35,095 bases of DNA from an uncultured Acidimicrobiales bacterium (GTDB lineage Bacteria; Actinomycetota; Acidimicrobiia; Acidimicrobiales; SHLQ01). The position numbers and the translations under genes are program-made. The notes beneath the pieces were generated by a model that saw only the letters and a list, made by a program, of their open reading frames with translations, ran no database searches and was not told the origin of the DNA. Positions 7,536 through 16,700 of the stretch are shown here, piece by piece. The number at the start of each line of letters is the position of its first letter. The first letter of the stretch is position 1. The stretch spans positions 1 to 35,095 of the forward strand of contig CAKZVC010000009.1 of the NCBI GenBank assembly GCA_937922235.1, in the 5' to 3' direction.

Positions 7536-8276
7536 ATGAGTTCAGACTCATCGCGACGAATACGCATGGTGCCCGTGGTGTTCATCGCCGCGCTTGCAGT
7601 CGTTGGCGCGTACCAAATCGCGCCGAGCTTCGCAGCCCCGTCACTCACATGCGACGCAACCGTCGAGTACGGCTCACCCGTCTCGTGCAGCGCTTCGGGT
7701 GGCCACGCATTGGGTTGGCCAGACGGAGCGGAGACGCCGATCGACGCTTCGCATACTCCACGGTTCGTGGGCGAGAGCAAGATCGTTCTGCTGTCCGACG
7801 CCGGCACGGTCCTTAGTGCGGCGACAATTCGTATCGAGCCCGATATCTCGATCGAGTGTGAAGACAGCGACGACGACCCGAAGAAGATCTTCGAACTTGA
7901 GCACACCGAGCTGCGAGAGACAGGCTGGGACTACGTCTTCACCGACGCAGCCACGGGCGACCGGGTCACTCCTGGCGACCCTCGCCATCCCAACGGTGGC
8001 GCTGAAGACGGGCTCGAGCGAATCGTGCTGGGCGAGACCCAAGCCACTCGGGCATGTCGCCTCATCAGCCAGGCGGGCGAAGACCTCGACGGTGAGTACC
8101 AGATGACGATCATGTCGCCGTGGGAAGAAGCGCAGACGACTCCGATGCGGCTGATCGGTCCAGCATCGAAGACCCACTGGGCTGGGACGCAACCGGCCGA
8201 ACTCACCGGCACCGTGACCGTGAACAACATCACGGCTTCCGAACGGGTCGACGTGTACCAAAGCGGATGTAGTTGA
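7536..8276 (+). CDS. Hypothetical exported protein
   Basis: This protein of about 246 residues has a basic N-terminus (SSRRIRM), a hydrophobic segment VVFIAALAVVGAYQIA and a likely signal peptidase I site after SFAA. It is therefore predicted to be secreted or anchored at the surface. Mature-part cysteines (LTCDA, VSCSA, IECED, RACRL and a C-terminal SGCS) are spaced as in disulfide-bonded exported proteins. No family is recognised. The ATG at 7536 is preferred; a GTG at 7518, directly after the preceding stop codon, is an in-frame alternative. The tight spacing suggests co-transcription with the cap-like gene before it. Confidence 0.7.
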   Translation: MSSDSSRRIRMVPVVFIAALAVVGAYQIAPSFAAPSLTCDATVEYGSPVSCSASGGHALGWPDGAETPIDASHTPRFVGESKIVLLSDAGTVLSAATIRIEPDISIECEDSDDDPKKIFELEHTELRETGWDYVFTDAATGDRVTPGDPRHPNGGAEDGLERIVLGETQATRACRLISQAGEDLDGEYQMTIMSPWEEAQTTPMRLIGPASKTHWAGTQPAELTGTVTVNNITASERVDVYQSGCS

Positions 8277-8316
8277 AGCGGCTAACCGGGGCCGGTCGGA
8301 CCCATTCGAAGGACAC

Positions 8317-9057
8317 ATGAGCGAGCTGTACGAGCACCCCTATCCGTCGGCTGCGCTCGCGGCCGAGCATCCCTTTGTCGAGTACCACGCACCCGCGTTC
8401 GATGCCGAAGAGATGGCCGCGCGGGCCGCTGCGTTTTACGAGCTCATGGAGAGCCGTCGATCGGTGCGGCTGTTCTCGGACGAACCGGTCGATGCCTCAC
8501 TTATCGAGCAGGCGATCATGACCGCGTCGACCGCCCCGTCGGGTGCGCACAAGCAGCCGTGGACATTTGTGGCCACGAGCTCGGCCGAGGTGAAGGCGGC
8601 CATTCGGGCTGCGGCCGAGGAAGAAGAGAAGGTCAACTATCTCGAGAACCGGATGAACGATGAGTGGCAAGAAGCCCTCGCCCCGATCGGCACCGACTGG
8701 CACAAAGAGTTTCTCGAAGTCGCTCCGTGGATCGTCGTGCTATTCGAACAGCGTTACGAACAACGCCCCGACGGCGAACGCCGCAAGAACTACTACGTCA
8801 AAGAGAGCTGCGGAATCGCTGCGGGCATGTTCATCGCCGCGCTCCACAACATGGGCCTCGCCACGCTCACGCACACCCCTTCGCCGATGGCCTTTCTCAC
8901 CAAGACACTCGGCCGCCCCGAAAACGAGCGCCCATTCGTACTGTTCCCGATCGGTCGCCCACTCCCTGGGGTGCAGGTCCCCGACCTCGCCCGCAAGCCA
9001 CTCGAAGATGTCATGGTCCGCGTCGACCACCTCCCAAACGAAGACAAAGGGGTCTGA
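8317..9057 (+). CDS. Iodotyrosine deiodinase-like nitroreductase family flavoprotein
   Basis: The 246-residue protein matches the IYD branch of the nitroreductase superfamily rather than generic nitroreductases. FMN-phosphate binding residues sit in SRRSVR (46-51), followed by TAPSGAHKQPWTF (72-84). The substrate-lid triad of IYD is conserved: Glu104 and Tyr108 in EKVNY, and Lys130 in DWHKEFL. The C-terminal FMN loop TLTHTPSP, the GRPENERPF stretch and VPDLARKPLEDVMV follow. IYD homologs reductively dehalogenate halotyrosines using FMN. Bacterial homologs exist, and their natural substrates are mostly unproven. The stop codon lies inside a repeat element. Confidence 0.88.
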   Translation: MSELYEHPYPSAALAAEHPFVEYHAPAFDAEEMAARAAAFYELMESRRSVRLFSDEPVDASLIEQAIMTASTAPSGAHKQPWTFVATSSAEVKAAIRAAAEEEEKVNYLENRMNDEWQEALAPIGTDWHKEFLEVAPWIVVLFEQRYEQRPDGERRKNYYVKESCGIAAGMFIAALHNMGLATLTHTPSPMAFLTKTLGRPENERPFVLFPIGRPLPGVQVPDLARKPLEDVMVRVDHLPNEDKGV

Positions 9058-9142
9058 CCGTTCCGAAAGTGGCGGATTGGGGACTGTCCCTAATCCGCCA
9101 CTTGGGCAGCTACTTCAGGTCTGCCTCAAGAAGGGGTCAGGT
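9046..9142. repeat. Palindromic intergenic repeat, left copy
   Basis: The core at 9067-9103 is a 37-base near-perfect palindrome. Two 18-base arms (AAGTGGCGGATTGGGGAC and its complement, with one G-T wobble) flank a single T. The repeat continues outward on both sides: AAAGGGG..TGACC.GTT at 9046-9064, and CAGGTCTGCCTCA..AAGG..GGTCAGG up to about 9142. It matches the copy at 10002-10096 in inverted orientation, with one difference in the core. It supplies the TGA stop of both convergent neighbours (9055-9057 on plus, 9139-9137 on minus) and could act as a bidirectional terminator. Confidence 0.85.
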
Positions 9143-9949
9143 GCGGGGGATGAGGTGCTCGGCGTTTCCGCCGAGAACGGCGGCCATCGTGTCGTCGGCG
9201 AGGTTGAGCTCGGTGAGCCATTCGAGGTGCGATGCGAGGGTCAGACCGACGTTCGGTGCGTCGGTGCCAAGCAGTAAGCGATCGCCGAAGTCAGCGAAGT
9301 CGTCAGCGGACAAGCCGGGCCGTTCGTAGACCACCGGCGTGAGGTCGGCCCACAGATTGGCGTGCGTGTTCATGAGGTCAAGCGTTTCTCGATGCCCGTG
9401 ATGCCCGCAATGGGCCACGATGATCGTGGTGCCTGGGTGTCTCTGTGCTGCAGTACTGATCGAGTCGAGCTCGTGGCTGTGCGTGTGGCCAGTGACGTCG
9501 TGGCCAACGTGCACGACGACTGGCATGCCGAGTTCGCCGGCGGCTTTGTACACCGGGTCGAGTGGGGCATCGTCGGCGTCGTAGCCGCCAACCGAGCAGT
9601 GGAGCTTGACCACCCGGGCCCCCGACGTTTCGTGAGCCCGCCGGACGGTGTCGCCGGGAGCGTCGTCGCCTACATGGGCGGTGCAACCGGTGACGACGTC
9701 GACCGGATGATCGGCCGTCGACGCGGCAACCTCGGCCATGCCTTCGTTCAACCGATCGGCCATCCCGGGCTTGTGGGCGTAGGGAAGGTTCCAGACCGCC
9801 GACACGCCATCAGCGTGATGACGATCGAGTACCTCGGTGATGTCGGCCGGGTACACGAGCATGTCGCCGATGTGTTCTTCGAAGAACCGGCGGATGGCCC
9901 GAGCAAGCGCTGCAGGCATGAGATGCACATGGCTATCGACGATCGTCAT
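9137..9949 (-). CDS. Amidohydrolase family metal-dependent hydrolase
   Basis: This 270-residue TIM-barrel protein is of the amidohydrolase-2 type. The metal site starts with DSHVHL (His7, His9), then comes VVHVGHD, the AHCGHHG strand and the GTDAPNV aspartate loop near the C-terminus. The family hydrolyses or decarboxylates small carboxylic or cyclic amide substrates with one zinc or manganese ion. The substrate is unknown here. It is slightly short for the family (usually 280-330 residues). The gene is bracketed by two inverted copies of a palindromic repeat, and its stop codon falls inside the left copy. Confidence 0.85.
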   Translation of the reverse strand: MTIVDSHVHLMPAALARAIRRFFEEHIGDMLVYPADITEVLDRHHADGVSAVWNLPYAHKPGMADRLNEGMAEVAASTADHPVDVVTGCTAHVGDDAPGDTVRRAHETSGARVVKLHCSVGGYDADDAPLDPVYKAAGELGMPVVVHVGHDVTGHTHSHELDSISTAAQRHPGTTIIVAHCGHHGHRETLDLMNTHANLWADLTPVVYERPGLSADDFADFGDRLLLGTDAPNVGLTLASHLEWLTELNLADDTMAAVLGGNAEHLIPRT

Positions 9950-10001
9950 CTCGTGAAACTACCCCGCCAAACCAAGAGGTCTGAACCCCATTGCTCAGAA
10001 C

Positions 10002-10096
10002 GGGGCCTGACCTCCCTTTCTGAGCCAGAGCTGAAGTGGCGGAGTAGGGACAGTCCCCAATCCGCCACTTTCAAAACGGGTCAGGCCCCCTTTTTG
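10002..10096. repeat. Palindromic intergenic repeat, right copy
   Basis: The core at 10034-10070 is the reverse complement of the core at 9067-9103 with a single base change. The flanks also match: GGGGCCTGACCTCCCTTTCTGAG on one side and the GGTCAGGCCCCCTTTTTGAG side on the other. Related half motifs (GGTCTGAACCCC near 9978-9989) lie just beyond the copy, towards the amidohydrolase start. It fills most of the 182-bp gap between the amidohydrolase and DinB genes. Confidence 0.82.
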
Positions 10097-10131
10097 AGAA
10101 TCGGCGTGGGTTGGCGTGGTTGACTGGGGGT

Positions 10132-10671
10132 ATGGCAGTGAGCGACCGTCCTACTACCGAGATCTCTGACGTCATCCTTGCGTCGATGGATCGAATGTAT
10201 GGCCAATTGGTTCAGCGTCTCGATGGGCTGACAGCTGCAGAGTTCTTGTGGGAGCCGGTCGGCGGGATGTGGTCGGTGCGAGACATCGACGGTCAGCCGG
10301 TGGTCGACGGGGCTGGCGATCGGGAAGCTGATCCTCCGCCGATGCCGACGATTGCGTGGCGGCTCTGGCACATCGCCATCGACTGTTTCGACGACTACAC
10401 CCGACGCTTTGGTGGCGACGACAGTGATGCTCCGGCTAGCTGGACCTTCGACCCCGATGAGGCCATTGCTCTTGTCGACGAGAAGTGGAAGGCCTATCGA
10501 GCGACCATTGCCAGTCGAGACTTCTTCGATCAGCTTGGACCGAATTGGGAACACTGGGCCGAGAGCTGTGTGGCCGACATGGCAATGCACGCCAGCAACG
10601 AGTTCGTTCACCATGCAGCCGAGATCGGGTTGATGCGCGACTGGTATCGCGATCGCGGCAGCGACCGCTAG
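10132..10671 (+). CDS. DinB superfamily protein
   Basis: This 179-residue protein belongs to the DinB-like four-helix metal-binding family. The metal-site histidines are visible in WRLWHIAIDCFDDY and NEFVHHAAEIGLMRDW, at the spacing typical of the family. Members bind a divalent metal. Several use thiol cofactors such as mycothiol or bacillithiol in S-transfer reactions, and most are uncharacterised. The ATG at 10132 follows a GGGGG run and is preferred over an in-frame start 7 codons upstream. The stop codon overlaps that of the convergent DUF4126 gene by 4 bases. Confidence 0.8.
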   Translation: MAVSDRPTTEISDVILASMDRMYGQLVQRLDGLTAAEFLWEPVGGMWSVRDIDGQPVVDGAGDREADPPPMPTIAWRLWHIAIDCFDDYTRRFGGDDSDAPASWTFDPDEAIALVDEKWKAYRATIASRDFFDQLGPNWEHWAESCVADMAMHASNEFVHHAAEIGLMRDWYRDRGSDR

Positions 10672-11267
10672 ATCTGCAGGCTGGGCCCGCCGGTGCGGGC
10701 GGCTTTGCGCTCTTGCCACTTGGCGCGCAGTCGGCGGACGAAGCGCCACAGCATGATGGCGAGGATTGCGGCCAAGATCCCGAGGACGATCGCAACACCG
10801 AGTGCCACGCGTGGGTAGGCCAGGGCGAAGGCGACAAACCCGACGGCACCGACATCTTCGGTGACGCTGGCGACGATGTTGGTCACCGGTTCGGGCGAGA
10901 GGTTGATGAACGCTCGGGTGGTGGCCTTGGCTGCGTGGCTCGACAACGCAAGCCCGCCAGCGGTGAGGCCGCCGGTGATCAGCGAGGTGTCCTGTTCGCC
11001 TGCGATCGCAATGCCGAGCAATGCCGCGCCCACTGGTCGGATGATCGTGCTGATGGTGTCCCATGCGCTATCGAGCAGCGGGATCTTGTCGACAACGAAC
11101 TCGATGGCGTAGAGCACGCCGAGGATGGCGAGCGTGGTGTTCTCTTCGAGAATTGGGGGTGCGTCGTAGAGGTCGAGTCGTCCAGCGATTCCGACGACAA
11201 GCCCGACGGCCCACAAGTTGAGCCCCGAGGCCCAACCACTTCCAGCAATGGCGCCAAGTTCAGGCAT
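10668..11267 (-). CDS. DUF4126 family membrane protein
   Basis: The 199-residue membrane protein has about five hydrophobic segments. The N-terminal SGWASGLNLWAVGLVVGIAGR and the central AIEFVVDKIPLLDSAWDTISTIIRPVGAALLG are the family signature (Asp-Lys-Ile-Pro followed by a paired IRP). It ends in a basic cytoplasmic tail. The function of DUF4126 is unknown. Its start lies only 9 bases after the stop of the small aconitase X gene on the same strand, so it is probably the last gene of that operon. Confidence 0.85.
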   Translation of the reverse strand: MPELGAIAGSGWASGLNLWAVGLVVGIAGRLDLYDAPPILEENTTLAILGVLYAIEFVVDKIPLLDSAWDTISTIIRPVGAALLGIAIAGEQDTSLITGGLTAGGLALSSHAAKATTRAFINLSPEPVTNIVASVTEDVGAVGFVAFALAYPRVALGVAIVLGILAAILAIMLWRFVRRLRAKWQERKAARTGGPSLQI

Positions 11268-11276
11268 GGCCCAACA

Positions 11277-11690
11277 CTACGGCAGCGACCAGCGAAGAGT
11301 GCTCGCATCGAGCGTGATCGTGGTTCCGGTAGTGATGTCACCGGAAAGACTTGGCTCGGCGATGACCACCGGCGTCGTGATGCCGTAGAGCTCCTCGCCG
11401 ACGAACGAGCCGAGGACAAGGATCTCGTCGGGCTGTTCGATCACGAATGCCGCTGGCGCGGTTCCGAGCCGGACGCTTTCGGCAAGGACGGACGACGCCG
11501 AGCTCGACCCTCGGCCCGACCGCATGAACACGATCGCGCCGGTGAGGCACACGCCGAGTTGTGGGTGCTGGCGGTCGATGATGCAGCCGGTCTCGGCGTC
11601 GAATCCGCCCCACAAGCTCACCGGTTCGTCGAGCACGATGGCTGGCCCGCTTGCCGTGCCCGGAACGACTGGTGTCACTTCGGCCGTCAT
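11277..11690 (-). CDS. Aconitase X small (swivelling) subunit
   Basis: The 137-residue protein matches the AcnX swivel domain (DUF126). It shows GTASGPAIVLDEPVSLWGGFD, then DRQHPQLG, then the substrate-loop motif MRSGRGSSSASSVLAE and the GTAPAAFVI strand. It pairs with the large AcnX subunit to form a dehydratase active site. In bacteria such enzymes have been characterised as cis-3-hydroxy-L-proline dehydratases. The ATG at 11690 overlaps the large-subunit stop codon as ATGA, which implies translational coupling. A GTG two codons upstream is the alternative start. Confidence 0.9.
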   Translation of the reverse strand: MTAEVTPVVPGTASGPAIVLDEPVSLWGGFDAETGCIIDRQHPQLGVCLTGAIVFMRSGRGSSSASSVLAESVRLGTAPAAFVIEQPDEILVLGSFVGEELYGITTPVVIAEPSLSGDITTGTTITLDASTLRWSLP

Positions 11691-12946
11691 GACCACAGCT
11701 CGTCATCTCGAACGATGCGACCGGCGACGGCCGATGCAACACATTCGTCAAGGCTGGCGAAGATCGACTCGACGCCGATATTGCCGGGTGCGTAGTAGGC
11801 CCACTTGGCCGAGTCGCTCATGGACACGCCGGTCGTGTCGCGAACGATGGGGGTGATGTACGTGCACGTGTCGGTGACGAAGGTGACGCCCGCAGCTTCG
11901 AGTGGCTCGACCCAGCCACGGAGGCCGGCCTCGGCCAACACCTCTCGACCGGTCGATACGTAGAACGCGATCGACTCGTGCACGGTCTGGCCCGCAAGCG
12001 CATCGTGGAGTCGCCCGATCTCCGACACTGAATAGTGAGGCGTGCCCAGGTTGACGCTGGTGAGCGTGGTTGACGTCGTCTGCGAGAGCTCGTCTCGCGC
12101 CGCGCGAATGTCGGCGGCGGTGATGGTGACGGTCCGTGCGGGGGCACCGCCGGTAGCGGCATCGAGGGTTGGTGCTTCGGGCGTGAGACCGACTGCGTGG
12201 AACATCGCCAAGCTGCCCGATGATGCGCCGGCAGCACCGAGTGCCTTCAGATCGTCTTCGGTCGTGGTTGCAGGCAGACCGACGATGGCTGGGATGTCGT
12301 TTCCCGCAAGACGCCCCGCCAACAGCCCGATCATCGGGTAAACCGCCGAGGTCGCCAGCAACGTGGTGGACAGTTGGCTGACATCGAGCACGACGCTCGC
12401 ACGACGATGCTCTGCCAGGTGCAGCCCCGCTGCCGGAACCCGACCGGTCACCGCCGCGGCGATGTCGATGAAGTCGCCGTAGCGATGCGTTCGGGCGCCG
12501 AGGACACTGTTGGCAAACACGATGGCATTCGACTCGGCCCACGCAATGTCTTCGCCAAGCGATGGTCGAACCTCACGCTGATACGGCGCACAGGTCCAGG
12601 TCGACTCGCAGCCGAGGGCCACGTAGCCGTCCATCAACGTTGTTGCCGCGACACGAGTGTCGTCGTCGCCGAGGAAGAGCTCGGGGTGCAACAGGTCGAG
12701 GCTCGACACGTTGAGCGTCGTCGGCACGGTTACCTGCGCAGCACCTTCGACGAGTCGGTTCACAAAGTCGAGGCCACTTTGGCCGTGATAGAGGCACGAA
12801 TCGATGTGGGCGTTCGTCACGGGCAACAACGATGCGGCACCCATGGCCTCGGCCAGGCGAACGACCAACCGCATCGCCATCGCCACGCCTTCACCCGAAC
12901 CGCCGTCGAGCATTGCCTCCTCGTCAGAGGTGAGCGTGACCGTCAC
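11687..12946 (-). CDS. Aconitase X catalytic (large) subunit, probable cis-3-hydroxy-L-proline dehydratase
   Basis: The 419-residue AcnX large subunit (DUF521) shows motifs near the cluster and active site: NAHIDSCLYHGQSGLDF, TCAPYQREVRPSLGEDIAWAESNAIVFANSVLGART and VTDTCTYITPIV, with conserved cysteines in each. It is a relative of aconitase that in bacteria dehydrates cis-3-hydroxy-L-proline to delta-1-pyrroline-2-carboxylate. In archaea, relatives act on phosphomevalonate. The PutA gene opposite favours the hydroxyproline role. The GTG start at 12946 overlaps the TGA of the AraC-type regulator (GTGA), so regulator and enzyme are co-translated. Confidence 0.9.
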   Translation of the reverse strand: MTVTLTSDEEAMLDGGSGEGVAMAMRLVVRLAEAMGAASLLPVTNAHIDSCLYHGQSGLDFVNRLVEGAAQVTVPTTLNVSSLDLLHPELFLGDDDTRVAATTLMDGYVALGCESTWTCAPYQREVRPSLGEDIAWAESNAIVFANSVLGARTHRYGDFIDIAAAVTGRVPAAGLHLAEHRRASVVLDVSQLSTTLLATSAVYPMIGLLAGRLAGNDIPAIVGLPATTTEDDLKALGAAGASSGSLAMFHAVGLTPEAPTLDAATGGAPARTVTITAADIRAARDELSQTTSTTLTSVNLGTPHYSVSEIGRLHDALAGQTVHESIAFYVSTGREVLAEAGLRGWVEPLEAAGVTFVTDTCTYITPIVRDTTGVSMSDSAKWAYYAPGNIGVESIFASLDECVASAVAGRIVRDDELWS

Positions 12947-13689
12947 GACGCCGAGCGGAATTGCGCCGGGGTCTCGTTGGTGAGCCGGGCGAAGCGACGG
13001 GTGAAATCGGACTGGTCGTAGAACCCGCAGGAGGTAGCAATCGACGCGAGTGAATCGTCGGTTTGGCGGAGCTTCTTCGCTGCTGCCTCAACTCGCACCC
13101 GCAAGATGTACTGCGTGGCAGTCACGCCGAATACCTTCCGCATCCGACGCTCGAGCTGGGCTTCGGAACACTGCGCAACCTCGGCGAGTTCGCCAACACG
13201 AATCGACGACGCAAGGTTCTGGCGAACATGCGTCACTACGTTCTGGAGCCCTTCGAACGTGATGTTCTCCTCGCTCGGCGCCTTCAAGTCGCGGCTCACC
13301 GATACCAACCCGATCACCGGCGAACCTTCGGCCTCTTCGTCGTGTACTGGCAGCTTCGTCGTCAGATACCAACCGAGCTCGCCGTTGGTTCGGCGGATCA
13401 CTTCGAGCTGATCACGCACTGGTTCGCCGGTGGCGAAGAGCTGCGTGTCTTGCTCTTCGTAGCGTTCGGCAAGTTCGGCCACGAAGAGCTCGCTGGCTTG
13501 GGCGCCGATGACATCGCGCTTCGACGTTCGACCTGTTCTGCGGACGAATGCCGAGTTCACCTCTACATAGGTGCCGTCGAGGGCCTTGGCGCAGAACATC
13601 ACGTCTACGAGGGTCTCGAGGAGCTCAACCAGCCGTGGTTGGCACGAGAACAGCCGATTGGAAGATTCCGTTGCCATTGTGGTCGGCAT
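12943..13689 (-). CDS. PAS-containing AraC family transcriptional regulator
   Basis: The protein has about 248 residues from the ATG at 13689 (another in-frame ATG lies 4 codons later). An N-terminal PAS domain (about 20-130; LVDVMFCAKALDGTYVEVNSAF, RTNGELGWYLTTKLP, VIGLVSVSRDL) is joined to a C-terminal AraC helix-turn-helix pair (about 150-245; IRVGELAEVAQCSEAQLERRMRKVFG and IATSCGFYDQSDFTRRFA). The PAS domain probably senses a ligand such as a proline derivative or flavin state. The gene heads the AcnX operon and is divergent from putA with only 40 bp between starts, so it very likely controls both. A longer in-frame extension to 13827 overlaps putA and is not needed. Confidence 0.85.
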   Translation of the reverse strand: MPTTMATESSNRLFSCQPRLVELLETLVDVMFCAKALDGTYVEVNSAFVRRTGRTSKRDVIGAQASELFVAELAERYEEQDTQLFATGEPVRDQLEVIRRTNGELGWYLTTKLPVHDEEAEGSPVIGLVSVSRDLKAPSEENITFEGLQNVVTHVRQNLASSIRVGELAEVAQCSEAQLERRMRKVFGVTATQYILRVRVEAAAKKLRQTDDSLASIATSCGFYDQSDFTRRFARLTNETPAQFRSAS

Positions 13690-13729
13690 CGTACAAGACC
13701 GCTTGGCGTGCACTCGACACGATTGGTGT
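13690..13729. promoter_or_regulatory. Divergent promoter region between the PAS-AraC regulator and putA
   Basis: Only 40 bp separate the two start codons, so the promoters must overlap each other or the coding starts. I see no clear palindrome or -10/-35 pair here. Binding of the AraC-type regulator in or beside this gap is inferred from the divergent layout. Confidence 0.4.
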
Positions 13730-16700
13730 ATGTCTGCAGATGCTCTTGCTGATCCCGCTGTTGCCCTCGTTGAGGAGTGGTTGCGGTCCGCCCCTCGCCA
13801 CGAGACCCCGGAGAGCGCCGAGACCATGTCTCAGCTTGAAGACATCGTCACCAACGACGACGGTGTGGGCTTTGTGATGCAGTTTGTCGACCGGGTGGTT
13901 CGGCCCGACGACAACAGCGTTGCGGCCGATCAGTTGGCTGCGGTGGTGAAGGAGCGACGCCTTCCCGATTTTCTCACCGGTATCGACAAGACCCTGTTGC
14001 GCAGCGGAGCGACGCTTGGCCCGTTGCTTCCCGGCATCGTGTTGCCGCTTGCCCGGCGTCGCATGAGGTCGATCGTTGGACACCTGGTCGCGCCGGCTGA
14101 ACCGAAGCGTCTCGCTGAGCACCTTGCCCGCAACCGCGGCGACGGGTTCGCACTGAACGTGAACCTGCTCGGCGAAGCCGTCTTGGGCGAGCGGGAAGCA
14201 AAGCGTCGCCTCGACGAACTGCTTACCCTCGTCGCCCAGCCCGACATCGACTACGTGTCGGTGAAGATCTCTGCCGTGGCGTCGCAGCTCAACCACTATG
14301 CGCACGACGACAGCCTTCGACGCGTCACCGAGAAGCTCCGGATCTTGGTCGAGGCTTCTGCAGCCGCCTCGCCTCCGACCTTCATCAACTTCGACATGGA
14401 GGAGTACCACGACCTCGACCTCACGCTCGCGGCGTTCATGTCGGTGCTGAGCGAACCGCATCTCGCCGCGGTCGACGCAGGCATCGTGTTGCAGGCGTAC
14501 CTCCCCGATGCGTTCCCCGCTCTTCAGACGTTGGTCGCTTGGGCGAACGAACGGCATGCCAGTTCGGGCGGCCAGGTGAAGGTGCGTTTGGTGAAGGGAG
14601 CGAACCTCGCCATGGAGAAGGTCGACGCGGCCATTCATGGATGGGAGCAAGCGCCCTACGACTCAAAGGTCGAGTCCGACGCCAACTACAAGCGCTGCCT
14701 CGACTGGCTGCTCACTCCCGAGCGAATGTCGGGCGTTCGCCTCGGTCTCGCAAGCCACAACCTGTTCGATGTTGCGTGGACGCATTTGCTCGCGGCCGAT
14801 CGCCGCGTTTCCTCACGAGTGCAGTTCGAAATGCTGCAAGGCATGGCTCCAGCCCAGGCGCTAACCGTCCGTGAAACCACCGAAGCGGGCGCAGGCGACG
14901 TCAGCCCGATGCTGCTCTACACACCGGCCGTCGCTGACGCCGATTTCGATGTGGCCATCAGCTACCTCTTCCGCCGGCTGGAAGAGACAGCATCGGACGA
15001 CAACTTCCTTCGGCACCTCTTCGACCTCGCTCCGGGCTCGACTGCGTTTGCCGAGCAAGAGGCCATCTTCCGCACTTCGCTGGCCCAGCGCAACGACGTG
15101 TCGACCGGTCCTCGGCGAACCCAGGACCGCCTCGCCGAACCCGTGCCGCCGTATCGAGTTGGCGAACCGTTCGTCAACGAACCCGAAACCGACCCGACCC
15201 TCGCGAACAATCAAAAGTGGATCGCTCAGGTCATGGCGACGGACCCAGCACCCGTGCGCACGCCAGTGCTCGACAGCATCGCCAAGGTCGAGACAGCGCT
15301 CGCCAATGCGATCATCGCCCAGCAGCAATGGGGTCAGACCCCCAAGTCCGAACGTCAGGCCATCCTTCACCGGGCTGCGCACGAGATCGCCGTTCGACAG
15401 GGTGAGCTGATTGCGACGATGGTCGCCGAGGGCAACAAGACCTTCGTTCAGGCCGACGTCGAGATCGCCGAGGCGATCGACTTCGCTCGCTACTACGGCG
15501 ATGCTGCGGTCGAGCTCGATGCTGTCGATGCCGACTTCACCCCGCTTGGCGTCGTTGCGGTTGTGCCGCCGTGGAACTTCCCGGTCGCCATCCCAACCGG
15601 TGGCGTCATGGCGAGCCTCGCCGCTGGCAACGCCGTGCTGTTCAAGCCAGCACCCGAGACGCCTCGCTGCGCCGAGCTCGTCGCCGAGGCGTGCTGGGCG
15701 GCGGGCGTTCCCAAAGACATTCTGCAGTTCACGCAGGTACCCGAGAACGAAGTTGGCCAGCACCTGATTACCTCGGTGGACGCGGTCATCCTCACCGGAG
15801 CGTCCGAGACGGCCGACCTGTTCCGCTCGTGGAAGCCCGACCTGCGGTTGTTCGCCGAGACGAGCGGCAAGAACTCGCTCATCATCACCCCGAACGCTGA
15901 CATCGACCTGGCGGTTGCCGACCTGGTGCAGTCGGCGTTCGGCCATGCGGGTCAGAAGTGCTCGGCGGCGAGCCTCGGCATCTTGGTTGGCGACGTGTAC
16001 GACTCACCTCGAGTTCGACGACAGCTGATCGATGCGGTCGAGAGCATCGAGGTCGGTCCGGCAACGGCGATCGAAACCACGATGGGCCCGCTGATCGGCG
16101 AGCTCAACAACCGCCTCGAACGCGGACTCACGACTCTCGACTCGGGCGAGTCGTGGGTGGTGCAGCCGAAGCGCCACGAACTTGACGGCAAGATCTTGTG
16201 GTCGCCCGGCGTACGAGACGGCGTCACCCAAGGGTCGTGGTATCACTCGACCGAGTGCTTCGGCCCCGTCCTCGGGTTGATGTTCGCCAAGGACCTCGAC
16301 GAGGCCATCGCCATTCAGAACTCGAGCGACTTTGGGTTGACGGGCGGCATCCATTCGCTCGACCCGGCCGAGCTCGACCAATGGACCGACGAGGTTGAGG
16401 TCGGCAACGGCTACATCAACCGCGTGATCACGGGTGCCATTGTGCAGCGCCAGCCGTTTGGTGGTTGGAAGCGGTCGTCTGTTGGGCCGGGCGCGAAGGC
16501 CGGAGGCCCGAACTATGTGGCCCAGCTCGGCACCTGGTCGAGTGACATCGATCGTGCCGATGACTTCGCCGAGCAGTGGGCGACCCACTTCGCCATCGAG
16601 CACGACCCGACCGACCTGTTCTGCGAATCGAACATCTTCCGCTATCGGCCCAGCCCAGCAGTTGGGTTCCGTATCCAGCCGAATGCGACCGAGCGCGAGA

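Noticed and set aside
10485..11795. 436-codon open frame on the plus strand across the DinB end, DUF4126 and AcnX genes
   Set aside because: It crosses three well-supported genes and has a low-complexity Arg/Asp/Gly composition with no motif. It is a shadow frame.
13571..13729. 53-codon N-terminal extension of putA
   Set aside because: It overlaps the divergent regulator's PAS-coding region, and the extra residues look like an antisense reading of it. The ATG at 13730 gives a normal PutA start.
13625..15946. Long minus-strand open frames antisense to putA
   Set aside because: PutA is unmistakable through this region; the antisense products have no conserved motif.
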